Assembly (NCBI RefSeq): GCF_049852125.1 | Contig: NZ_CP187532.1 | Coordinates: 62,001-126,000 of the forward strand | From: Senimuribacter sp049852125 | Lineage (GTDB): Bacteria; Bacillota; Clostridia; Peptostreptococcales; Anaerovoracaceae | Reading direction: 5' to 3' | Length of the DNA: 64,000 nt | Part shown: positions 41,871 through 49,240 of the stretch, one piece after another | How positions within the stretch are numbered: position 1 is the first letter of the stretch | Layout of the letters: every line of letters begins with the position of its first letter | Translations under genes and position numbers: made by a program | The notes under the pieces: generated by a model | Seen by the model: only the letters and a program-made list of their open reading frames with translations | What the model was told of the DNA's origin: nothing | The model's database searches: none

Positions 41871-43241
41871 ATGGAAGATACTATCGCGGCTATTGCCACA
41901 CCTCCTGGTGAAGGCGGCATAGGAATTATAAGAATTAGTGGGGAAAAAGCAAAGGACATTTTAGATCGTATATTTGTTCCAGTATCTAAGGGAAAGCTTG
42001 AAAAAAGAAAACTTTCTTATGGTCATATTATAGATCCTGCGTGTGGAAAGAAAATAGACGAGGTTCTTTGTGTATTTATGAAAGGACCTAAAACTTATAC
42101 TGTGGAAGATGTGGTGGAAATCAATTGTCATGGAGGCATAATTCCACTTCGTCAAATCCTTGAATTAGTTTTGAAATCCGGAGCAAGAATGGCTGAGCCG
42201 GGAGAATTTACAAAGAGAGCCTTTCTGAATGGTCGCTTAGATCTGACGCAGGCAGAAGCGGTTGTTGATTTGATAAAAGCAAAGACTGATAAAACCTTTG
42301 ATATAGCAATGTCACAATTGGATGGCAGTTTTTCTGAAAAAATAAAAAATATTAGGAAAAAGCTGGTTGATATATTGGTAAATGTTGCGGTAAATATAGA
42401 TTATCCAGATGAAGATATAGAGGAATTAACTTATGAACAGTTAGAAAAATCTCTGAGGGACGTAAAATCGGATTTGGATTTTATGTTATCTACTGCTTCC
42501 ACAGGTAGAATTTTGCAGGAAGGTTTAGCTGTTTCTATTATAGGAAAGCCCAATGTTGGAAAATCATCATTGATGAATAGTCTATTAGGCGATGCCAGAG
42601 CAATTGTGACAGAAATACCAGGCACTACCAGGGATACTATTGAAGAATACATCAGTATTAGAGGAATTCCAGTTCGTTTAACGGATACTGCCGGTATTCG
42701 AGATACAGAGGATGTGATAGAAAAAATAGGTATAGAAAGATCTAAAGAAGCTTTTAATAGAGCCGATTTGATTATTTTTATTGTAGATGGCAGCCGTCAA
42801 TTGGAAAAAGAAGATAAAGAAATCATAGATTTATTGAACATAGATAAGACCATTGTCGTTATAAATAAAATAGATTTGCAGCAAAAAATATCTCTAGAAG
42901 AATTGAGATCGCTGATGCCTTCAGTCCGCATCATTAAGACGTCAATGCTAAATCATGACGGAATCTCTTTGATAGAGGATGCTGTAGAGGCTATGGTCTA
43001 TGACGGTGAAGTGGCACAAAATGAAAGTGTTATGGTGACAAGCGCCAGACATCAGGATTTACTCAGGAGAGCTGCACAATCTGCAGAGGATGGTTTATTT
43101 ATGACAAAAAGCAAAGAAGCTCTTGAATTTATTGAAATAGATGTGAATAGTTGTTATGCTTATTTGGGAGAAATTATAGGGGAATCTGTACAGGATGATA
43201 TTATAAATGAAGTTTTCTCAAGATTTTGCTTAGGAAAGTAG
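41871..43241 (+). CDS. mnmE: tRNA modification GTPase MnmE
   Basis: 456 residues. With MnmG it makes the 5-carboxymethylaminomethyl group on wobble uridine of tRNAs. N-terminal folate-binding domain (DTIAAIATPPGEGGIGIIR), an inserted G domain with P-loop GKPNVGKSS, DTAGIR and NKID, and the C-terminal catalytic cysteine motif ending FCLGK. The start at 41871 follows GGAGAG by four bases; an in-frame ATG at 41859 lies before that site. Confidence 0.96.
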   Translation: MEDTIAAIATPPGEGGIGIIRISGEKAKDILDRIFVPVSKGKLEKRKLSYGHIIDPACGKKIDEVLCVFMKGPKTYTVEDVVEINCHGGIIPLRQILELVLKSGARMAEPGEFTKRAFLNGRLDLTQAEAVVDLIKAKTDKTFDIAMSQLDGSFSEKIKNIRKKLVDILVNVAVNIDYPDEDIEELTYEQLEKSLRDVKSDLDFMLSTASTGRILQEGLAVSIIGKPNVGKSSLMNSLLGDARAIVTEIPGTTRDTIEEYISIRGIPVRLTDTAGIRDTEDVIEKIGIERSKEAFNRADLIIFIVDGSRQLEKEDKEIIDLLNIDKTIVVINKIDLQQKISLEELRSLMPSVRIIKTSMLNHDGISLIEDAVEAMVYDGEVAQNESVMVTSARHQDLLRRAAQSAEDGLFMTKSKEALEFIEIDVNSCYAYLGEIIGESVQDDIINEVFSRFCLGK

Positions 43242-43249
43242 GATGCGAA

Positions 43250-45130
43250 ATGGAACATATTTTGATGGGCGAATATGATATAATTGTAGTCGGAGCAGGT
43301 CACGCAGGATGTGAAGCGGCTTTAGCGGCTGCAAGAATGGGAAATAAAACACTTTTGTTTTCAATTAATTTAGAAGCAATTGCTATGATGCCTTGTAATC
43401 CTTCAATAGGAGGAACGGGAAAAGGTCATTTGGTAAGAGAAATCGATGCTTTAGGCGGAGAAATGGGTAAAAATATTGATAAAACTTTTATCCAAAGCAG
43501 AATGCTGAATACAGCAAAGGGTCCTGCGGTTCATTCTCTTCGCGCGCAGGCTGATAAACATAAGTATCATACTGAAATGAAAAAAACTATAGAGAAGCAA
43601 ATAAATCTGGATATGAAGCAGGCTGAAGTTGTTGATTTGGTTGTGGAAAATGGTACTGTATGTGGTGTAGAGACAATGACCCATACTTGGTATAAGGCTA
43701 AAGCAGTTATATTAGCGACAGGCACTTTTTTGAGAGGAAAAATATTTATAGGAGATAGCTGTTTTTCCAGTGGGCCTAATGGTTTAGCTCCGTCTGTAGC
43801 GCTTGCTGATAACTTAAGGAAACACGGTATAAAGCTCAGGAGATTTAAAACTGGAACACCGGCCAGGGCTTTATCTTCTACGTTTGATTTCAGTAAAATG
43901 TTAGAGCAAAAAGGAGATGAAAAAATAGTTCCCTTTTCATTTATGAATGATGCAGTGGAAAAAGATCAGGTTTCTTGTTGGTTAACTTATACTAATGAAA
44001 ATACACATACTGTAATTAGAAACAACTTTCATAGATCTGCTTTATTTGGAGGTCAAATAGAAGGAATAGGTCCAAGGTATTGTCCATCTATAGAGGATAA
44101 AGTAAATCGTTTTTCTGATAAAGAAAGACACCAGTTATTTGTTGAGCCAGAGGGATTAGATACAGAAGAAATGTATATACAGGGTATGTCATCTAGTTTA
44201 CCAGAAGATGTACAATTACAGTTTTATCATACTATTCCTGGTTTAGAAAACATAGTAATAACAAGACCAGCTTATGCGATAGAGTATGATTGTATTGATC
44301 CATTAGATTTAAAACCAAATCTAGAAAATAGATATATAAAAAATTTATTCTGTGCTGGACAATTTAATGGAAGCTCTGGTTATGAAGAAGCAGCGGCACA
44401 GGGGTTGATGGCAGGTATTAACGCTGCACTGTTAATAAATGGTAAAAATCCATTCATCTTAGATAGAAGTGAGGCTTATATTGGCGTTCTAATCGACGAT
44501 CTGGTCACTAAAGGTACTAATGAGCCTTATAGAATTATGACCAGTAGAGCGGAATATAGGCTGGTTCTGAGGCAAGATAATGCAGATATGAGATTAACGG
44601 AAAAATCTTACAGGATTGGATTGGCAGATAAGGATAGATATAACAAGTTCTTAGAAAAGAAACAACATGTGGAGAATGAAAAGGATCGTTTGGAAAATAC
44701 ATATGTATATCCTAAAGATGCCAATACATTCTTGGAGTCTTTAGGTAGTTCACCTTTACAGAATAAAATATCATTAGCTGATCTGTTAAAACGTCCGGAA
44801 GTAACTTATGAAAATTTAATTCAGATAGATTGTGATCGCCCTGAATTAAATTCTCATGAAATAAATCAGCTTGAAGTGCAGATTAAGTATTCAGGATATA
44901 TTACGAAGCAGCTTGCACAAATAGAAAGATTTAAGAAATTAGAGGAGAAGCCTTTACGTGAGGATATGGATTACTCCGATATTGAAGGTTTGCGTATTGA
45001 AGCTATGCAGAAGTTAAATAAGATAAAACCGCGATCTGTAGGACAAGCGTCCCGTATATCCGGCGTTTCACCTGCAGACATAAATGTTTTATTGATTTAC
45101 CTGGAAAAATGCAGACGTATAAGGAGGTAA
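43250..45130 (+). CDS. mnmG: tRNA uridine-5-carboxymethylaminomethyl modification enzyme MnmG (GidA)
   Basis: 626 residues. FAD-binding partner of MnmE. Rossmann motif GAGHAGCEAALAAARMG, MPCNPSIGGTGKGHLVREID, FRTGTPAR-type FKTGTPARALS, and C-terminal RPEVTYE...QASRISGVSPADI. The start at 43250 is chosen because AGGA lies six bases upstream; a TTG at 43226 would overlap mnmE. It lies eight bases after mnmE. Confidence 0.96.
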   Translation: MEHILMGEYDIIVVGAGHAGCEAALAAARMGNKTLLFSINLEAIAMMPCNPSIGGTGKGHLVREIDALGGEMGKNIDKTFIQSRMLNTAKGPAVHSLRAQADKHKYHTEMKKTIEKQINLDMKQAEVVDLVVENGTVCGVETMTHTWYKAKAVILATGTFLRGKIFIGDSCFSSGPNGLAPSVALADNLRKHGIKLRRFKTGTPARALSSTFDFSKMLEQKGDEKIVPFSFMNDAVEKDQVSCWLTYTNENTHTVIRNNFHRSALFGGQIEGIGPRYCPSIEDKVNRFSDKERHQLFVEPEGLDTEEMYIQGMSSSLPEDVQLQFYHTIPGLENIVITRPAYAIEYDCIDPLDLKPNLENRYIKNLFCAGQFNGSSGYEEAAAQGLMAGINAALLINGKNPFILDRSEAYIGVLIDDLVTKGTNEPYRIMTSRAEYRLVLRQDNADMRLTEKSYRIGLADKDRYNKFLEKKQHVENEKDRLENTYVYPKDANTFLESLGSSPLQNKISLADLLKRPEVTYENLIQIDCDRPELNSHEINQLEVQIKYSGYITKQLAQIERFKKLEEKPLREDMDYSDIEGLRIEAMQKLNKIKPRSVGQASRISGVSPADINVLLIYLEKCRRIRR

Positions 45131-45137
45131 TAAAGCA

Positions 45138-45842
45138 TTGAAGCAGTTGGAAAACTCTCTCATTTCGATGGGTCTGAACTTAGATCAAGATATGAAAGAA
45201 AAATTTTTGGCTTATATGAAGGGTATATTACTTTGGAATGAAAAGATAAATTTAACGGCGATTACTGACGAAAAAGAATTCATTCAAAAACATTTTATAG
45301 ATTCTATACTCTGTATACCTTTTGATGAGTACAAGAATGCGAAAAATATTATAGATGTAGGTACTGGAGCTGGATTTCCAGGGATTCCGCTGGCTATTGC
45401 AAGCGATGATAAACATTTCATTCTTGCGGATTCTTTGCAAAAGCGATTGCGTGTCATAGATACCCTGGCTGATGAAATAGGCATTTCTAATATAGAGACG
45501 GTTCATGGAAGGGCAGAGGAGTTAGGAAAAAATAAAGCATACAGAGAGCGTTTTGATCTCTGTGTCAGCAGAGCGGTAGCAAACTTGACAGTGCTTGCGG
45601 AATATTGCTTACCTTTTGTTAAAATCGGCGGCTTTTTTCTTGCTTATAAAGGTCCTGATGCAGAAAAAGAAATAGAGGATGCAGCAAAAGCTATAAAAAT
45701 TTTAGGAGGACGGATCGATCGTATTGCATGTGTTGCATTGTCTGGCTATGAGCACAAAATTGCTGTCATTCAGAAAGTTAATAGAACACCTGCGAAATAT
45801 CCAAGAAAAGCGGGAACTCCATCGAAAGAGCCCATACGGTGA
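45138..45842 (+). CDS. rsmG: 16S rRNA (guanine-N7) methyltransferase RsmG
   Basis: 234 residues. SAM-dependent methyltransferase for G527 of 16S rRNA. Motifs KINLTAITDEKEFIQKHF, DVGTGAGFPGIPLAIA (SAM binding), RAEELG and SRAVANL, and the typical C-terminus PRKAGTPSKEPI. The start is TTG at 45138 with AAGGAGG about ten bases upstream. The stop codon lies within its own terminator hairpin. Confidence 0.94.
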   Translation: MKQLENSLISMGLNLDQDMKEKFLAYMKGILLWNEKINLTAITDEKEFIQKHFIDSILCIPFDEYKNAKNIIDVGTGAGFPGIPLAIASDDKHFILADSLQKRLRVIDTLADEIGISNIETVHGRAEELGKNKAYRERFDLCVSRAVANLTVLAEYCLPFVKIGGFFLAYKGPDAEKEIEDAAKAIKILGGRIDRIACVALSGYEHKIAVIQKVNRTPAKYPRKAGTPSKEPIR

Positions 45843-45860
45843 AATAGTATGGGTTTTTTT
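45831..45860 (+). terminator. Terminator overlapping the rsmG stop codon
   Basis: CCCATAC (45831-45837) and GTATGGG (45847-45853) form a 7-bp stem followed by seven T (45854-45860). The loop contains the rsmG stop codon. Confidence 0.85.
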
Positions 45861-45875
45861 GTCGAACGTTTTATG

Positions 45876-45904
45876 TATCATTTCCCGGGAAACCATGATA
45901 TGAT
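45876..45904 (+). promoter_or_regulatory. noc promoter with an embedded Noc-binding site
   Basis: ATTTCCCGGGAAAC (45880-45893) matches 13 of 14 bases of the B. subtilis Noc-binding site ATTTCCCGGGAAAT. It lies in the spacer between a weak TATCAT (45876-45881) and an extended minus-10 TGATATGAT (45899-45904 hexamer), so Noc bound here should block its own promoter. Confidence 0.65.
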
Positions 45905-45927
45905 GATTACAGGAGGAGGGATACAAA

Positions 45928-46722
45928 ATGTTACAACGGAAAAGCGTGGAATTGCCCATTTGCAGTGTATGTGCGAACCCAGAACAACCAAGAAAATTTT
46001 TTTCTGAGGAAGAGCTTTTTGATTTAAGAGATTCCATTGCAGAATATGGAGTGTTACAGCCAATTATCGTAAAAAAGGATAAAAATGGAAGTTACTTTCT
46101 TATTGCCGGAGAAAGGCGCTTAAGAGCGGCAAAATTAGCAGGTCTTTCAAAGATTCCTGCGGTGATTAAGGATTTTGATGAAAGAGACGCCGCTTTTATT
46201 TCTGTAGTAGAGAACGTGCAAAGAGAGGATCTCAGTTACATAGAGGAAGCTTACGCTTATAAGAAATTGATTGATGATTTTGGATTAACGCAAGGTGAAT
46301 TGGCAGCCAGAATCGGTAAGAGACAGTCAACCATATCTAATAAGTTAAGAATTCTTACTTTACCCCCGGAAATACAGCAACAGCTGATCGACGCACATTT
46401 GACTGAACGACATGCGAGAGCCCTTTTAAAATTGGACAAGCCTGAAATCAGAAAAAAGGTATTGCAACGTGTCATAAATAATAATTTGAATGTAAAGCAA
46501 ACGGAAAGACTAATCGATGAATATTTAGCAAGAGAAGAACTCTCTATGAAGAAAAAAAGAAAAATAGGATATATTAGTTATAAAATATATATGAATACTA
46601 TAAGAAAAGCATTTGCTCAGATTCACGATATGGAAGAAAATGCGGAGTTCTATGAGGATGATAAAGGGGAATATGTTGAATTGAAAATAGTGATTCCTAA
46701 GAACGAGAGATGTTTCACGTGA
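45928..46722 (+). CDS. noc: Nucleoid occlusion protein Noc (ParB paralogue)
   Basis: 264 residues of the ParB/Noc CTPase family: CTP-binding GERRLRAA (61-68) and ENVQRED (95-101), then the helix-turn-helix LTQGELAARIGKRQSTISNK. The QSTISNK sequence resembles Noc of B. subtilis, while the second paralogue here reads RPYITNS as in ParB. Noc coats DNA near its sites and keeps division septa off the chromosome. Its N-terminus (MLQRKSVELPICSVCANPEQ) lacks the obvious amphipathic membrane helix of B. subtilis Noc. Its last codons and stop are formed by a parS site. Confidence 0.88.
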   Translation: MLQRKSVELPICSVCANPEQPRKFFSEEELFDLRDSIAEYGVLQPIIVKKDKNGSYFLIAGERRLRAAKLAGLSKIPAVIKDFDERDAAFISVVENVQREDLSYIEEAYAYKKLIDDFGLTQGELAARIGKRQSTISNKLRILTLPPEIQQQLIDAHLTERHARALLKLDKPEIRKKVLQRVINNNLNVKQTERLIDEYLAREELSMKKKRKIGYISYKIYMNTIRKAFAQIHDMEENAEFYEDDKGEYVELKIVIPKNERCFT

Positions 46723-46739
46723 AACATCTCTATTTTTTT
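46706..46739 (+). promoter_or_regulatory. Perfect parS site doubling as terminator, overlapping the noc stop
   Basis: TGTTTCACGTGAAACA (46711-46726) is an exact parS consensus. Flanking AGAGA and TCTCT extend it to a 13-bp stem, followed by A and seven T, a rho-independent terminator shape. The noc stop codon TGA lies inside parS. ParB binds such sites and recruits SMC at the origin. Confidence 0.9.
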
Positions 46740-46814
46740 GTTTAAAACGGGTGGTAAAATGTAAAAAGATAATATATAATAGGAGAAGGAAGAATTTTAG
46801 CAGGAGGCATAACT

Positions 46815-47588
46815 TTGGGAAAAGCAATAGCAATTTTTAATCAGAAGGGCGGCGTTGGCAAGACAACAACCAATATAAATTTGGGTGCAAGTCTGGCAAT
46901 GAGGAATAAAAAAATATTAATGTTAGATATAGATCCACAAGGCAACACAACCAGTGGTATTGGAATCTCTAAAAAAGACTTGCCTTATACCGTATATGAC
47001 CTTCTTATAGAAGATGACTTTGATACGAAAAAAGCGGTAATCAATACAGGAGTGAAAAATTTGGACATTATTCCGGCCAGTGTTGATCTAGCAGGTGCAG
47101 AAATAGAATTGGTAGAGATTGAAGGAAGAGAAGCACGGTTGCGTAAAGCAATTGAAAAGGTAAAGGATGATTATGACTATGTATTCATCGATTGTCCACC
47201 TTCATTAGGACTTTTAACAATAAATTCTTTAACTGCTGTGGAAAGTGTGCTTATACCTATCCAGTGTGAGTTTTATGCACTGGAGGGAGTAAGTCAATTG
47301 GTGAGCACAATTGAACTGGTTAAAAAGAATTTAAATAAAAAATTGGAGATAGAGGGCGTTATTCTGAGTATGTTTGACGGAAGAACGAATTTATCCATTC
47401 AAGTTGTACAGGAAGTAAAAAAATATTTTGGCTCTAAAGTGTATTCGACTGTAATTCCACGGAATATTCGTTTGGCAGAAGCGCCAAGCTTTGGTATGGC
47501 TATTACAGAATACGATCCGAAATCGAGAGGCGCGGAAGCTTATCGTGATTTTGCAGAAGAATTTCTTGAGTGGGAGGAAAATAGGTAA
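46815..47588 (+). CDS. parA: Chromosome partitioning ATPase ParA (Soj)
   Basis: 257 residues. Deviant Walker A KGGVGKTTT near residue 11, DIDPQGNTTSG, and FIDCPPSLGLLT. It is a dynamic DNA-binding ATPase that works with ParB in origin segregation and regulates DnaA in Bacillus. The TTG start at 46815 has AGGAGG seven bases upstream. Its stop codon overlaps the parB start codon by one base. Confidence 0.95.
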   Translation: MGKAIAIFNQKGGVGKTTTNINLGASLAMRNKKILMLDIDPQGNTTSGIGISKKDLPYTVYDLLIEDDFDTKKAVINTGVKNLDIIPASVDLAGAEIELVEIEGREARLRKAIEKVKDDYDYVFIDCPPSLGLLTINSLTAVESVLIPIQCEFYALEGVSQLVSTIELVKKNLNKKLEIEGVILSMFDGRTNLSIQVVQEVKKYFGSKVYSTVIPRNIRLAEAPSFGMAITEYDPKSRGAEAYRDFAEEFLEWEENR

Positions 47589-48487
47589 TGGCAGCCAAGA
47601 CGAAAAACAGAGGCTTAGGGAGAGGTCTTGACGCACTTTTTGCAGATCAGGCGCCAACGGTACAGAATGTAGTTGAGGAAAAAGAAAATTCATCAAAAGA
47701 AAATACGGACGCAATTCAATATATCAATATTCATGAGATAAAGCCAAATGAAAACCAGCCGAGAAAAGTATTTAATGAAGAAAAGATCAGTGAATTGGCA
47801 GCCTCTATTACAGAACACGGTATTATACAGCCGTTGGTCGTAAGAAAACAAAAGATAGGTTACGAAATTGTTGCAGGTGAAAGAAGATGGAGAGCAGCAA
47901 GAAAGGCGGAGTTGAAAGAAGTTCCTTGCCTTGTACGATCTTTTACTGATGAAGAAAACATGCTTATAGCAATTATAGAGAATATGCAGAGAGAGGATCT
48001 CAATCCTATAGAGGAAGCGGAAGGTCTTCATCAAATGATTAAAATATACGGGATGACGCAAGAAGAAGTATCAAAGAGTGTCAGTAAGAGCCGTCCGTAT
48101 ATAACTAACTCCCTAAGGTTGCTTAAATTACCAGAAGAAATTCAAAATTTAGTAACAGAAGGTAAATTAACAACGGGTCATGCCAGAGCGTTGATACCAA
48201 TAGAAGATAAGGTTTTGCAAGCCCAGCTTTGTAGAAGAATAATAGAAGAAGGATTATCGGTTAGGAAGATTGAGGAGTTGGCGTCCGGCGCTAATATACC
48301 GAAGAAACGTCCTGCAAAGAAAATAAAAAGCGCTGACATGCTACATGTTGAAAGACAGCTAAAGGATCTGTTTGGCACGAAAGTTAGCATTAATCAGAAG
48401 GGAAAAAAGGGTAGTATCCAGTTAGAATACTATAGTACCGACGAGTTGAACAGATTGATAGAACTGTTGAAATCTGTGGAACAATAA
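47588..48487 (+). CDS. parB: Chromosome partitioning protein ParB (Spo0J)
   Basis: 299 residues. The N-terminal ParA-stimulating peptide GLGRGLDALF (9-18), the CTPase domain with GERRWRAA (97-104) and ENMQRED (131-137), the helix-turn-helix MTQEEVSKSVSKSRPYITNS, and a C-terminal dimerisation domain. It loads as a CTP-dependent clamp at parS. One exact parS lies 860 bases upstream and a near-parS six bases after its stop codon. Confidence 0.96.
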   Translation: MAAKTKNRGLGRGLDALFADQAPTVQNVVEEKENSSKENTDAIQYINIHEIKPNENQPRKVFNEEKISELAASITEHGIIQPLVVRKQKIGYEIVAGERRWRAARKAELKEVPCLVRSFTDEENMLIAIIENMQREDLNPIEEAEGLHQMIKIYGMTQEEVSKSVSKSRPYITNSLRLLKLPEEIQNLVTEGKLTTGHARALIPIEDKVLQAQLCRRIIEEGLSVRKIEELASGANIPKKRPAKKIKSADMLHVERQLKDLFGTKVSINQKGKKGSIQLEYYSTDELNRLIELLKSVEQ

Positions 48488-48492
48488 GAGTA

Positions 48493-48508
48493 TGTTTCAC
48501 ATGAAACA
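48493..48508 (+). promoter_or_regulatory. Second parS site (one mismatch)
   Basis: TGTTTCACATGAAACA differs from the perfect palindrome at one central base. It lies just after the parB stop codon. Confidence 0.8.
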
Positions 48509-48520
48509 ATAGAATGGACA

Positions 48521-48543
48521 AATGCCCCGTTCGGGGCATTTTG
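48521..48543 (+). terminator. Terminator of parAB
   Basis: AATGCCCC-GTTC-GGGGCATT, an 8-bp stem, followed by a short TTG/T-rich tail. The stem is strong but the T-run is short. Confidence 0.6.
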
Positions 48544-48590
48544 TAGTGCAGTTGAATTAAAAAAATTATCGTTAAAGGAGATAGAAACCT

Positions 48591-49115
48591 TTGGATAGTA
48601 AAAAAGCATATGAAATTCGTTTAGAAAAAATTTTAAGACAATGCATCATAGAATTAAGGGAAATTGGTATATATCCTTCGAATGATATTTTGAGCATTTC
48701 TGAAAACAAAAGAGCTAAAAAAAGACTTGGATGCTGTAAATTAACAGAAATAGGTGGGGAAAAAGGGTATCAACTAGAAATATCGTCAATGCTGCAGGGA
48801 TACGGAGACAGAATAATAAAAGACGTAGTTTTTCATGAACTGCTTCATACATGTCCAGGCTGTATGAATCACGGTAAAAAGTGGAAAAGACTGGCTGATT
48901 CCGTGAATCAAGCATATGGGTGTTCAATTAAAACACGTGCGGATTATAAGGAACTCTCATTGGAACAGGAAATACAGCCAAGATATAAATATGAAATTAT
49001 TTGTAAGAAATGCGGCAAGCGGTTTTATCGTATGAGAAAAGGAAAGGTCGTAATGCATCCTGAAAATTATCGCTGCAGTAAGTGTAAAGGAGATTTGATA
49101 GTTCATGAGCTGTAA
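48591..49115 (+). CDS. SprT-like zinc metalloprotein
   Basis: 174 residues. The HELLH motif (His82, Glu83, His86) with a third ligand candidate His94 in CMNHGKKWKRL is the SprT-like metallopeptidase centre. A C-terminal zinc ribbon with two CxxC pairs (CKKC near 138-141 and CSKC near 162-165) follows. SprT-like domains occur in proteases that act on DNA-bound proteins, such as Spartan; the bacterial role is unclear. The start is a TTG at 48591 preceded by AAAGGAG. It lies between parB and gdpP. Confidence 0.78.
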   Translation: MDSKKAYEIRLEKILRQCIIELREIGIYPSNDILSISENKRAKKRLGCCKLTEIGGEKGYQLEISSMLQGYGDRIIKDVVFHELLHTCPGCMNHGKKWKRLADSVNQAYGCSIKTRADYKELSLEQEIQPRYKYEIICKKCGKRFYRMRKGKVVMHPENYRCSKCKGDLIVHEL

Positions 49116-49118
49116 GCT

Positions 49119-49147
49119 TTGCAATCTGTGGGTAAATGTGTTATACT
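49119..49147 (+). promoter_or_regulatory. gdpP promoter
   Basis: TTGCAA (49119-49124), a 17-base spacer and TATACT (49142-49147). A leader hairpin follows: GGTAT/ATACC with an outer CAGT/ACTG near 49184-49218. Confidence 0.65.
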
Positions 49148-49240
49148 ATACTATTATTATCACAAAAACTACACCAATAGAGAGCAGTTTCGTGGTATAT
49201 TAAAAGATACCGCTACTGTATAAATAAAGAGGAATTAAAA

